Below are positions 41,188 through 50,829 of a stretch of 64,000 nucleotides of DNA, in pieces. Where the stretch lies: positions 1 through 64,000 of the forward strand of contig JAQXHU010000009.1 in assembly GCA_029007435.1 (NCBI GenBank), in the 5' to 3' direction. Below the pieces are notes generated by a model. The model was not told the DNA's origin, did no database searches, and saw only the letters and a program-made list of their open reading frames with translations. Position 1 is the first letter of the stretch. Every line of letters starts with the position of its first letter. Origin of the DNA: Bacteroidales bacterium (GTDB lineage: Bacteria; Bacteroidota; Bacteroidia; Bacteroidales; UBA932). Both the position numbers and the translations under genes were made by a program.

Positions 41188-44100
41188 CTATTTTCCTCCT
41201 GGTTGAGAATCAGAAGATTTCTTTGTCATAGAATACAGTGCATTGGAAGTGTGAGGAGCCCTGTAAATGCATTCAACCTTCAATCCGAGACGCACGGCAT
41301 AATCCGTCAGCCTGTCTTCTGAAAGGAAGGCCAACTCACCTGAAGTCTTGTTGAATCCAAGAAGCCTCGTGGAGAAGAACTCTGTAAGCACAGTGAATTT
41401 CTGGCCTCCTGCATTGCCGGAATCTCCGTCACGAAGGAGAATCTTTCCGCCTTCAGACAATCCTCCGACACATTTTTCAAGAAGAGCGAACTGCTGTGCC
41501 TCAGGCAGATAGTGCAGGACATCATTCAAAATAAACACGTCACTGAGAGGCAGTTCAATACAAGATGCATCACCCTCTACAAAACACAGTCCCGGCAGAT
41601 TGCGCTTCATCCAGCAGTGCTCAGCCAGCGCTATCTTGTCCTTGTCGTAGTCTATACCTGTAACTTTCCTCCGGGGGTGGAACATCGACAGCATATAGTC
41701 AAGCTGTCCCATTCCGCAGCCGATATCCGTCACCACTGCATCATCCGGAATGCTCGTGTCATAAATGGCATAATCATTCTCAAGCCTTGTCTTGATTTTG
41801 ACATACCATTCAATGACAGGACCCTTGTATATGTAGCCCGAAACCAGCGCTTTCCGGAAATACGGATTCTCCGCACTGTCATATTTGTCACAAAGAGCGG
41901 AATATCTTTCTTTTACAAGAACCTCAGCGTCCTTTGACAGAATATGGTAATCAACGCCGGCAGTCTTCATAGGCAGCAATACCTCAGCAACCGACAGACC
42001 CTCCATCATATTGAAACCGTCATTCTTCGGCAGAATCCTACGGTTTCCGTACATCACGACAGGAATCACCGGAACTCCGAGATTGGAAGCCATATAGAAC
42101 GCTCCTTTGTGGAACCTTCTGATTCTGCCGTCAGGTGAACGGGTGCCCTCAGGAAAGACAACAACCGACCATCCGTCCTTGACGTCCCGTTCCAATCTGC
42201 CGGTTAGTTTATCATAGCCTTCTGATTTAGTGTAATATCCAAGATAACGGGCAATGATTGAGAAAAGAGGGGATGACATCACCCAGTCAGCAACCATAAA
42301 CTTAAGTTTCGGAAATATGGCCGCCAGCACAAATATGTCCAGCGACGACTGATGGTTCGCCACAACTACTCCCGGCTCAGCATTCCATACCTTTCCCCCA
42401 CCAAGAACGCTTATTTTGGAATGTATGAAAGGCATTATACGCAGCAACAGCCTGCAGCAATAGTGCATTCCCCTTGCGACGGCTGCCTGGCGTCGTGACC
42501 GGCTCACAGGCACAAACATCAGCATAAGACTGATTATCAGCAGAATAATTCCGCCTATAAAAACCGGGATATAATAATAAAGATCCCTGACTATTGACCA
42601 TAAAGAATAAGGCGGCTTGCCGGATTCGGTGGGAACTGTAATGAATAAATTGAAAATCAACGGCTCCAATATATATGCGACCAGCACGACAGCAAGCATT
42701 CCAAGAATCGTTATCACGGCTATTGAATGAAGTGCAGGATGCCTGGCGAATATGAGCGCGCCGATACCAACAATCATTGTGAACGAGGAGAAGAAAATAG
42801 CAGTCTTGTGAGAGTCAAGCAGCGTTTTTCCGGTCTTGTACCGGTAAAGCAGACCTTCAAGAATGAATATGCTGAAGTCATCCCCCATTCCGAAAATGAA
42901 TGTGGAAAGAATGATATTGACAATATTGAACTGCATTCCGATAATTCCCATCAAACCGATGATTATCAGCCAGCTTACAAACATTGGAAGGAAACTGAGC
43001 AGGGCCAGTTCAAGTCTCCCGTAAGAGAGCCAGAGGACGAAGAATATCAGGAACGAGGAGATGTACAGGATGAGATAGAAATCATTGTTCACCATCTCGG
43101 CTGCCTGATTTGTGAAATAGGCCTGGTCAAATACCACCACCTCATCGCAGTCAGAAAACGCGCCATAGACTTCAGGAATGTTTTCCTTGTCAATAACCGC
43201 CCTGCTCATCAGCATTCTGAACTCATCAGATCCCGCAATCCAGCTCTCGAAAGCATCCGGAAGGTGTTCATCCGAAAAATAATCCACAGGATGGCTGGGC
43301 GTCGAAAGCCTGGACAGCGCATTGTCGAAAGCGTCTTCGCGGAAGCCGTATTTTTTGGCCGAGTTCCTGACCATTGACTTTATCCCTGAAATCCGTTCGG
43401 GAGTCCAGAATCCCGCCCACTTTTCAGACGAGAGTTTCTGTTCAAGCGGAGAGCGAAGAAATGTTCCCGCATTGTCAGTCGATTCAATAAGGCCTGCATT
43501 CTTCAATGAATCAAGAATAAAGGAGGTCCTTTCATAATTGGAGAACACCGCTTCCGGAGTGTTTCCTGTGGAAACGAAGATGACAGTCTTGCGCCCATTG
43601 TCGCCTTGGGCGGTCAGAATTTCCTCGGATTCCTTGAGATGCGGTTCCCAATAATTCAGGCTCATCATATTACTGTTGAAACCGACCTTTGTGGAAGTGA
43701 AACAGCAGATAACTGCAAGAATCACCAGCCCTGCGACGAGTTTGCGGTTCTTTTCGAAAGGATATGCGCTCACCCGTCCTATCATTGAGAGAATCCGGCC
43801 TTCCCTGAGATGCTCGCCGCCCATAAGGAACTGAGGCAGGAAAATGAGGCAATACAGCATTGTCCCGACCAGAGTGAAAGCGGCGAACAGGCCGAAGTCA
43901 CTGAGCAACTGGGAAGATGTAAAAAGCAGTCCGATGAATGCCCCTATAGTGGTGATGCTTCCGATGACAAGAGGGCTGCATATTTCCTCAAGCAGCTGGA
44001 CAACGTCTTTCACGTGGTTCTGATGTGCAAGCAGATGAATGGAATAGCTCAACGCGACTCCCATTATGGCCGCTCCTGAACCTATCGCGATGCCCGAGAT

Positions 44101-45051
44101 GCTCGACTGGAAAATACTGGCCATGGCGAGGGCGAAAACCGCTCCGTAAACCACCGGGCACAATATCAGGAAAACGGACCTCCTGCGTTTGAAAACCGCA
44201 AGGATGAAGAGGACAATGATCACGAGAGCCACGACAGAGGTGTACAATGTGTCCCGCTTGATCTGCCTGGCATTGTAAACTCCCACGGCAGGCCCACCGA
44301 AATAATGAGTTTTTACAGTCGGGAACTCTGACGAAAGAGTATCGAGGCAGTTCTCTATATGGCTGATCAGCTTGTCGTTATAACCTGTTTCTCCGGAGCG
44401 GTGGGCCGGTTCGATGAAAGCCAGCATTGTTCTGCCGTCAGGTGAGAAGACGTGTCCGTCCCGAAGAACGTATTCTGAAGCCGGATTAAGTCCTGAAAGT
44501 CTTGACATCACACCGGAAGACAGACCGAGAGGATCGGACATAATGTAATCGGTAAGCGCAAATCCTGCCGGAGAAATAAGCGACAGATAGTCGTTTCTTA
44601 TCAGGGAATCAATAACCTCTTGATTGTCAAGTTTTTCAAGAAGCTCAAAATCTTCAGCGGACATAAAGGACGCCAGATGGTCCCTGACGAAACCCGCCAT
44701 TTCTGACATTTTCCCGGATGTTATCCGGCCAGAATAATTCCGGATAAGGGATGATTTTTCCTCCAGCATCACCTCCAGACGGTCAGAGGCATCAAAAAGG
44801 CTGTCTTCACCGGCTTCCACACGGTCTGTGGAGAAGAGAACAATGAGCTTGTCACTTATCCGCATATTGGAGAAGACTTCCATCATTGTGCGGTTTCCCT
44901 CGCTCTTCGGGAAGAATGACGTGATGTCCTCCTCAATTTTGATACGGGAAGCCATAAGGGCGAAGACCGCAAGAGTGGAGAGCATCGAGATCCAGAATGC
45001 AACACGGTGTTTTCTGAACCAGTAATATATTGATATGAATAATTTTGACAT
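41188..45051 (-). CDS. MMPL-family exporter fused to acyltransferase and SAM-dependent methyltransferase
   Basis: 1287 residues in three parts. Residues 1 to about 800: RND/MMPL transporter with the first helix at about 16-36, two large periplasmic loops and two helix bundles, including MGVALSYSIHLLAHQ and FGMGDDFSIFILEG. Residues about 840-1040: PlsC-type acyltransferase with the HX4D motif NHQSSLD (His about 898) and FPEGTRS (about 965). Residues about 1095-1230: class I methyltransferase with motif DIGCGMGQLDY (about 1106). So one protein could acylate, methylate and export a lipid-like product. The same three-part build is recalled in other Bacteroidota. Fusion is continuous, with no frameshift visible. 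Confidence 0.88.
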   Translation of the reverse strand: MSKLFISIYYWFRKHRVAFWISMLSTLAVFALMASRIKIEEDITSFFPKSEGNRTMMEVFSNMRISDKLIVLFSTDRVEAGEDSLFDASDRLEVMLEEKSSLIRNYSGRITSGKMSEMAGFVRDHLASFMSAEDFELLEKLDNQEVIDSLIRNDYLSLISPAGFALTDYIMSDPLGLSSGVMSRLSGLNPASEYVLRDGHVFSPDGRTMLAFIEPAHRSGETGYNDKLISHIENCLDTLSSEFPTVKTHYFGGPAVGVYNARQIKRDTLYTSVVALVIIVLFILAVFKRRRSVFLILCPVVYGAVFALAMASIFQSSISGIAIGSGAAIMGVALSYSIHLLAHQNHVKDVVQLLEEICSPLVIGSITTIGAFIGLLFTSSQLLSDFGLFAAFTLVGTMLYCLIFLPQFLMGGEHLREGRILSMIGRVSAYPFEKNRKLVAGLVILAVICCFTSTKVGFNSNMMSLNYWEPHLKESEEILTAQGDNGRKTVIFVSTGNTPEAVFSNYERTSFILDSLKNAGLIESTDNAGTFLRSPLEQKLSSEKWAGFWTPERISGIKSMVRNSAKKYGFREDAFDNALSRLSTPSHPVDYFSDEHLPDAFESWIAGSDEFRMLMSRAVIDKENIPEVYGAFSDCDEVVVFDQAYFTNQAAEMVNNDFYLILYISSFLIFFVLWLSYGRLELALLSFLPMFVSWLIIIGLMGIIGMQFNIVNIILSTFIFGMGDDFSIFILEGLLYRYKTGKTLLDSHKTAIFFSSFTMIVGIGALIFARHPALHSIAVITILGMLAVVLVAYILEPLIFNLFITVPTESGKPPYSLWSIVRDLYYYIPVFIGGIILLIISLMLMFVPVSRSRRQAAVARGMHYCCRLLLRIMPFIHSKISVLGGGKVWNAEPGVVVANHQSSLDIFVLAAIFPKLKFMVADWVMSSPLFSIIARYLGYYTKSEGYDKLTGRLERDVKDGWSVVVFPEGTRSPDGRIRRFHKGAFYMASNLGVPVIPVVMYGNRRILPKNDGFNMMEGLSVAEVLLPMKTAGVDYHILSKDAEVLVKERYSALCDKYDSAENPYFRKALVSGYIYKGPVIEWYVKIKTRLENDYAIYDTSIPDDAVVTDIGCGMGQLDYMLSMFHPRRKVTGIDYDKDKIALAEHCWMKRNLPGLCFVEGDASCIELPLSDVFILNDVLHYLPEAQQFALLEKCVGGLSEGGKILLRDGDSGNAGGQKFTVLTEFFSTRLLGFNKTSGELAFLSEDRLTDYAVRLGLKVECIYRAPHTSNALYSMTKKSSDSQPGGK

Positions 45052-45075
45052 AATGAAAGCGTATCAGGAAAAGAA

Positions 45076-46266
45076 CTATTGCACTTGCCGGCGTCTGGTG
45101 AATGAGAGAACCAGCATAGTAATGGCTCCAGCGGACGCAGCTGCTATGGCGGCGAACGCAAACGCACCTATGACATATTGAATCAGGACATTGCCCACAT
45201 CCGCAAGTGTCAATTCGCCGATAGCGAACAAGGTCGGTTGTCCGAGCAGCCTGCAACCAGTCCAGTAGCTTGCGAAAACAATGAACGGAATGAGCGGCGG
45301 CAGACTGATGTTAGAAGCCACGACCACTATCAACTTATTGAGTTTCAACAGGTGAGCAAGAGCGAAAGCGCATATCATCTGGTAACCCCAGATAGGAATG
45401 ATACCCATAAAGACCCCTAACATCACGGAAGCAGATATCCGTGAATTGCTGTCGTGCAAATGTTTGAGCTTCTCAATATAATTCACCGGCCATCTCCAGA
45501 ACAGGCAATAAAATACAATTAGAGTGTTCAGCACGCTGATTCTGGTGAAATCCCTGAACGGCCTGAAATGTGACACTCGCTCCCCCTCAGGCGGATAATA
45601 TACATTGACAGGGATGTTGCGGACTTCTGTTCCGTTCCAGGCGGTGAACACAAGTATCTCAAGTTCAAACTCATAGCCGGTTGTCAGATGGCTGTCGGAA
45701 AGATCCAGCCTGTGGAGGGGATAGAGCCGGAACCCTGACTGAGTGTCTTCCAGCCTGACGCCGGTCTCCACTTTGAACCAGAAATTCGAGAACCGGTTGG
45801 CGAATGTGTTCTTGCCAGGCATACCGTCAGCCCTGAGATTGCGGGCTCCGACGAGCAGAGTGTCCGGATGTTCCCGGATGGCATCTGCTAAGCGGAGGAT
45901 ATCTGAAGGATAATGCTGTCCATCCGAATCGATGCTTATCGCATATCTGAAGCCCAGCTGGAGAGCATATTCAAGACCATTCTTCAGTGCCGCTCCCTTT
46001 CCCCAGTTGAAGGGATGGGTCAGCACACTGATTTTTGATGCGAATGACTTGAGAATTTCCGCTGTCCCGTCTGTGCTGCCATCGTTAATCACAATCAAAT
46101 CAGCACAATAGGACAAAATCTCCTGAATAACTCCGGCAAGCGTGCCGGCATTGTTGTATGTCGGCATAATAACGCAGCACTGAATGTCTTTCAGCAGTCT
46201 TACAGTATTATTTTCCTCAAGGTTCTGCATAATTTTCAAATATAGCGAAATCCGGAGAAAGTACAA
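45076..46266 (-). CDS. GT2 glycosyltransferase fused to DUF2062 membrane domain
   Basis: 396 residues. GT2 domain about 30-245: VIMPTYNNAGTLAGVIQEIL, VINDGSTDGTAEIL, AISIDSDGQHYPSD with DSD metal site. Then DUF2062 about 265-385 with helices ISASVMLGVFMGIIPIWGYQ and LPPLIPFIVFASYWTGC. The family combination occurs beside lipid and polyene export genes in Bacteroidota. It would add a sugar or act on a polyprenyl-linked intermediate at the inner membrane. 24 bases before the MMPL fusion and 15 after the binding-protein gene. Confidence 0.86.
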   Translation of the reverse strand: MYFLRISLYLKIMQNLEENNTVRLLKDIQCCVIMPTYNNAGTLAGVIQEILSYCADLIVINDGSTDGTAEILKSFASKISVLTHPFNWGKGAALKNGLEYALQLGFRYAISIDSDGQHYPSDILRLADAIREHPDTLLVGARNLRADGMPGKNTFANRFSNFWFKVETGVRLEDTQSGFRLYPLHRLDLSDSHLTTGYEFELEILVFTAWNGTEVRNIPVNVYYPPEGERVSHFRPFRDFTRISVLNTLIVFYCLFWRWPVNYIEKLKHLHDSNSRISASVMLGVFMGIIPIWGYQMICAFALAHLLKLNKLIVVVASNISLPPLIPFIVFASYWTGCRLLGQPTLFAIGELTLADVGNVLIQYVIGAFAFAAIAAASAGAITMLVLSFTRRRQVQ

Positions 46267-46281
46267 TGAATCAGCCGTGTT

Positions 46282-47370
46282 TCACTCGACCTTTTTGTAA
46301 TAATGGAGCGCCGTATCCCTGATTCCGGCTTCAGGATGCAGTATGATGGCCAGATCATTTAGAATCAAATCCGGACGAACAGCGCCTGACTCCCAGAAAT
46401 CATTTCCTCCCCTTGGATTGCGCTTCAGGGTATTGTTGTATATCTCATTGATATTGAACTTTCTGAACACAGGGGCCTCCTCATACAATGAAGCTTTCGT
46501 GTCGCACCATCCGGGATTGAGCCATACATCAGCCTCCTTCGACAGGGCAAATGCCCGCTCCAACGATATGACTGAGGATTCCGAACGTCCTGGTTCCGCA
46601 CCGAGCACACGGCCGCCGGCATCGCGGACCAGACGGGACATATAATTTTCCTCTCCCGGTATGTACCAGGCATCCGAATACGGGATATTCATCAGGACTT
46701 TTCTCTCGTCCGGCCCTTTTCCACTAACCTTGAAAACGTCCGAAACCGCATCCGCAATTGCATTATATCTTCTTGAAACACAGTTATATATAGAATCAGC
46801 CTCATATATGCGTCCAGTCAGGGCTCCGAAGACCTTTACATATTCAGCCCTGGCCAGAGGAGAATGCTCCAGATAGTCGTGGAGCACGAGCACAGGAATG
46901 CCAAACTGGCGGAGGCATTTGACAAAAGCATTGCCCGATGAATGCAGGGCATAGGCTACTACCACGTCCGGAGAGAGCGAAAGAATTTTCTCATAATCAG
47001 GGGCAGAGTCATAGCCTGCGTCTGCAATATCCCCGGACTCTATCCGCTTCCGCGCTGAAGTATCTGATATGTAATCCGTTCCCGATACGGCACATACAGC
47101 GTCAATCTCGCCCAAAGCCGACAGGCAGGCCACATAAGATGATGACATACATACTATCCTCCTGCAGGGAGCAGTCACTCGAAAAGTGTCAGTTTCAGCA
47201 GAAACAGGATCTATGGTCACAATCGCGGAAGATCCGTCAGGGAAACCTGCTATCCTGAAATACAAAGCCGAGGCATCGTCAGTTCCAGTCTCCGGACGAG
47301 GGGCGGTCCTTTGACAGCCGCATACCGCAATAACCGAGGCAATAAAGCATATAAATAATCTTGCCGTCAT
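46282..47370 (-). CDS. Periplasmic binding lipoprotein, BtuF/siderophore type
   Basis: 362 residues from the ATG at 47370; this start gives the lipoprotein signal IASVIAVCGCQRT and avoids overlap with sbcC. Helical-backbone binding protein (PF01497): RIVCMSSSYVACLSALGEID, AGYDSAPDYEKILSLSPDVVVAY and IPVLVLHDYLEHSPL. Typical for vitamin B12, heme or iron-siderophore ABC importers, but no permease or ATPase is near, so it is an orphan. Also related to proteins acting independently as metallophore-binding lipoproteins. Precedes the GT2-DUF2062 gene by 15 bases, which may be just dense packing. Confidence 0.82.
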   Translation of the reverse strand: MTARLFICFIASVIAVCGCQRTAPRPETGTDDASALYFRIAGFPDGSSAIVTIDPVSAETDTFRVTAPCRRIVCMSSSYVACLSALGEIDAVCAVSGTDYISDTSARKRIESGDIADAGYDSAPDYEKILSLSPDVVVAYALHSSGNAFVKCLRQFGIPVLVLHDYLEHSPLARAEYVKVFGALTGRIYEADSIYNCVSRRYNAIADAVSDVFKVSGKGPDERKVLMNIPYSDAWYIPGEENYMSRLVRDAGGRVLGAEPGRSESSVISLERAFALSKEADVWLNPGWCDTKASLYEEAPVFRKFNINEIYNNTLKRNPRGGNDFWESGAVRPDLILNDLAIILHPEAGIRDTALHYYKKVE

Positions 47371-47374
47371 ATTG

Positions 47375-50300
47375 TCAATTATGTTCACATTCCACAATGC
47401 TGCGTCCCGGGCCCTTCTTGAGCACCTTGATTTTCACCGGAATACGCTCCTCGAGTTCTTCCCTGTGAGAAATTATGCCGACCCTGCGACCGTTCTGCCC
47501 GGCTATTTCCTGAAGGCGCTCAAGAGTGGCCATCACTGAATCGAGACTCTTCTCGTCAAGTGTGCCGAAGCCCTCGTCGATGAACAGGATATTGACATTC
47601 ATATCCGGCCGGTTCAATGATGACAATGCAAGGGACAGCGCCAAAGAAATCATAAAACGCTCTCCTCCGGACAACACAGTGGCGCTCCGGACCTGGTTCC
47701 TGTTGTACCTGTCCAGCACAAGAATCGAAAGTTGCTCGTTCTCCTCGCTGCACGTAAGTGTATAACGGTCAGTTATCTTGTCCAGATATACATTGGCATT
47801 GTTCAGAAGCGGTCTCAGGATGTAAGTCTGGGCAAGCGTCCTGAAGCGGGTGCCACCGAAATATCCGGCTATTCTGCGCCATTTTTCAGCTTTTGCGAGA
47901 GCCGCTTCATATTCTGCTTTTCTTTTGGCCACCTGCTCCACATTCTGCCTGTTGGATTCAAGGCGGCTCTCAATCTCGCCCATCCTTTTGTGCGCTTCGA
48001 GCAATCCGGCATCAATTCTTTCTATATCAGACTCAATTTCCTGCCTCTCCGGCAAATGGCTTTCATTCTCGAGCCCGAGAGCCGATATCGCCGATGAAAT
48101 GTCCCGGGCGGAACGGCGTATTGTTTCCTCCAGCGATTTTATCATTCCATCGACTGACGTGGTGTATTCCAATGCTTTGCTGAATTCATCCCCTGATGCG
48201 TCAATCTTCATAAGTTCCTCTTCAGTCACGCCGTTCTTATCACAATACGCCTTGACAATCCCGTCACTCTCAGCATATTGAGCAATGCAGTTTTTCATAT
48301 TCTGGGAAATGGAGGAGAGGCGTCTTGAAAAAGAGGCCCATTCATCCGCAATGTTTCTGCCCGGAATCTTCTCCGGCTGCGCTTTGAAGTCCCAGGATGG
48401 ACGCTCGGCCAGGACTGCCCTCTTCGAAGCCGTTATGGATTCAAGAAGGGAATTCATCCCGTTGATTGCCATCAGGATATTCTGAAGTTTCTCAACATTT
48501 GATTTATATATGTCCGCAGCTGATTTAAGATCCCTGGCGAAAAGGCCTGGATTCATATCCCAGTCTTTGCGGAAAAGGATGGCCGATTCCGATATGGACT
48601 TATGCAGATCGTTTATTTTCAACCCAATAGACTTGGAAGCATCTTCGTGCTGGCGGATTCTTGAAGCATTGTCCCTCAGTGCCAGTTCAGCATTGTTATA
48701 TGATTTATTGGTTTCTTTGAATTCAGAATCCAAAGAATTGAGCTTTTCCTGCCACTGCCTGTTCTCTTTGAATATGCTTTCAGCCCTGTCCCTCTCATTT
48801 GACAATGATTCATTCCGTTTCTTCAATGTCTCAAAAGCATCACAAATCTGCTCTTTTAGGTTGCCTGAGCAATCAAGGCCGGTCTCAGCGGCCGAATTTC
48901 CAATAATGTCATCCAAAACATTGAGTTCTTCAGCGAGAGCTCCGAGCCGTTTCCTGTCAGCAGCCGAAGCCGCTCCCTTTGAATCCAGATCAGATTTCAT
49001 CGCAGTGAAAACAATTTCCGCATTTTCATATTTCTGCCGCGCAGCCTGGCATCTGATTTCCAATGGGGAGAGAATGCCCTCAAAATCAACATCCTGGCAA
49101 ACACTATCAATGCGCTGGCCACATAGAGGGCAGAATTCGGCTTTTTCCTTTATGAGTTTACGCCTCAATTCGACAATAGCCTCGTTGACTCCAGCCCGCA
49201 TAGTCTCCGCAAGTGACTGCGCATCAATGAACTCATTCTTGGAATCATTGTATTCCAGGCGCGCGGTTTCCAGATTGGCGGAGAGAATGGCAAGTCCGGC
49301 TTCATCTTCAATGACATTTTTAGACAGGGCGTCATACTCTTTCTGTTTCAAGTGTCTGGATTTGACGTCAGCATCCAGTTTCTTCAAAACAGAATACCTT
49401 TCGGCGGACTCGACAAGTTTACGGGATATGCCATCCGGGTCAAGTCCGTTTCTCTCCTCATTAAGGCGGGAAATTGTTTCCCTTACCCGGGCCTGGTCCG
49501 AGATGACTTTCTTCAGTTCTGTTTCATACAGCGCCTTCCTCTCTGACAGGGCTGCGGTCTCAGCTACCGCTTCTCTCACTTTCAATATTTCCGTCTCCTG
49601 TTCTTTCAGTAGTACGGAGTACTGGGCTGCCATCGCGGCAATCTCACCGGCTTTGGCGAAAACCGGAGCAAAAGCTCTGTCCTTATTCAACAGTTCCCGC
49701 AATTGCCCGGCCTGCTTGTAAAGGTTTGCCAGTTCCTCCCTGCGGGCCTCCAAGTCAGCAAGGAGAAGGCGGAAATCACGTGCCGCTTCGGCTTCCTCTT
49801 GCTTTTTCTTCACTAATTCTTTACCTGTATCAAGCCTGTTCCTCAAATGCACACGGACTGTCGCCGTTTCGTTCCAGTTCTTTACAAGAGAACTTGCGGA
49901 ACGATATCCAATGCTTTCACGCTCATCCCCCGCCTCTTTCAGTCCGAGCTCCGATGACCGGATCTTATTTCGTTCATTTTCAATTGTTTCAAGGACAGAG
50001 AGAATCTTGCACTGTTCAGATTTATTATTGTCGAGATGAGCGCATTCTTCTGTCAAATGCTTCTTTTCACACTGCAGGACATCAAGTTCCGGCTCCGGAA
50101 TGGTATGTTCAGTTTCCGCCTCGTACAATGTTTTCGCATTCTTTTCATCTTCCTCGGCACGTTTGAAGATCCTGTTGACAGCCTCTCCCCATTTGGAAAA
50201 CATCTCCGTATTTGTCAACTGTTCAAGAATAATCTCCCGGCTCTTTTTATCCCCGGTCAGGAAAGCGGCGAACTGGCCCTGGGCAAGCATCGCCATACGG

Positions 50301-50824
50301 CAGAACTGTTCGAAAGTCAGTCCGACCGCACGCTGCGCGATTTCCTTGACTTCGGTAATCCTGGTATATATCTTGGAACAGGTCTCGATTTCCATCACAG
50401 GAGTTGAATATGAGACTCTCCCTGCATTTTTCCCCCTTGTTGACTTCTTCATTCCGAGAGACAGGCGCGAACGGTAAACCAGGCCGTCATTGCCTTCGAA
50501 AACGACCTCACTGTAACAGTCAGCCCCGGGCGAGATACCTATCCTTGTATATTGCCGGATGTCATTGACACTGATGGTCTCATCAGCCGACGGGCTGAAC
50601 TTGTTATCTTTGGAATTCAGCACGCTCTGGATTCTCGGAGTGGTTCCGTACAATGCCATAGCAATGCCGTCAAGTATCACTGATTTACCCGATCCCGTGT
50701 CTCCGGTGATGAGGAAAATTGGCGGAGGATTCTGGCCCGCGGCACTGCCAAGCCCGTTCTCGAAATCGATGTCAGCCTTTTCCACCGAGGCTATATTCCT
50801 GATATGGAGTTGAAGTATCTTCAT
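47375..50824 (-). CDS. sbcC: Exonuclease subunit SbcC
   Basis: 1149 residues from the ATG at 50824 (a TTG at 50833 is in frame but would overlap sbcD). N-terminal Walker A TGDTGSGKSVILDG, long coiled coils on both sides of the zinc hook CPLCGQ (about 564-569), then signature VLSGGERFMISLALSLAL and Walker B ILFIDEGFGTLD near the C-terminus. With SbcD it forms an ATP-dependent Mre11/Rad50-type nuclease that opens DNA hairpins and processes double-strand breaks. Starts 5 bases after the sbcD stop. Confidence 0.95.
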   Translation of the reverse strand: MKILQLHIRNIASVEKADIDFENGLGSAAGQNPPPIFLITGDTGSGKSVILDGIAMALYGTTPRIQSVLNSKDNKFSPSADETISVNDIRQYTRIGISPGADCYSEVVFEGNDGLVYRSRLSLGMKKSTRGKNAGRVSYSTPVMEIETCSKIYTRITEVKEIAQRAVGLTFEQFCRMAMLAQGQFAAFLTGDKKSREIILEQLTNTEMFSKWGEAVNRIFKRAEEDEKNAKTLYEAETEHTIPEPELDVLQCEKKHLTEECAHLDNNKSEQCKILSVLETIENERNKIRSSELGLKEAGDERESIGYRSASSLVKNWNETATVRVHLRNRLDTGKELVKKKQEEAEAARDFRLLLADLEARREELANLYKQAGQLRELLNKDRAFAPVFAKAGEIAAMAAQYSVLLKEQETEILKVREAVAETAALSERKALYETELKKVISDQARVRETISRLNEERNGLDPDGISRKLVESAERYSVLKKLDADVKSRHLKQKEYDALSKNVIEDEAGLAILSANLETARLEYNDSKNEFIDAQSLAETMRAGVNEAIVELRRKLIKEKAEFCPLCGQRIDSVCQDVDFEGILSPLEIRCQAARQKYENAEIVFTAMKSDLDSKGAASAADRKRLGALAEELNVLDDIIGNSAAETGLDCSGNLKEQICDAFETLKKRNESLSNERDRAESIFKENRQWQEKLNSLDSEFKETNKSYNNAELALRDNASRIRQHEDASKSIGLKINDLHKSISESAILFRKDWDMNPGLFARDLKSAADIYKSNVEKLQNILMAINGMNSLLESITASKRAVLAERPSWDFKAQPEKIPGRNIADEWASFSRRLSSISQNMKNCIAQYAESDGIVKAYCDKNGVTEEELMKIDASGDEFSKALEYTTSVDGMIKSLEETIRRSARDISSAISALGLENESHLPERQEIESDIERIDAGLLEAHKRMGEIESRLESNRQNVEQVAKRKAEYEAALAKAEKWRRIAGYFGGTRFRTLAQTYILRPLLNNANVYLDKITDRYTLTCSEENEQLSILVLDRYNRNQVRSATVLSGGERFMISLALSLALSSLNRPDMNVNILFIDEGFGTLDEKSLDSVMATLERLQEIAGQNGRRVGIISHREELEERIPVKIKVLKKGPGRSIVECEHN

Positions 50825-50829
50825 AATTT

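Noticed and set aside
48510..49721. 403-residue plus-strand open frame antisense to sbcC
   Set aside because: Serine-rich mirror of coiled-coil codons; no motifs, promoter or conserved start.
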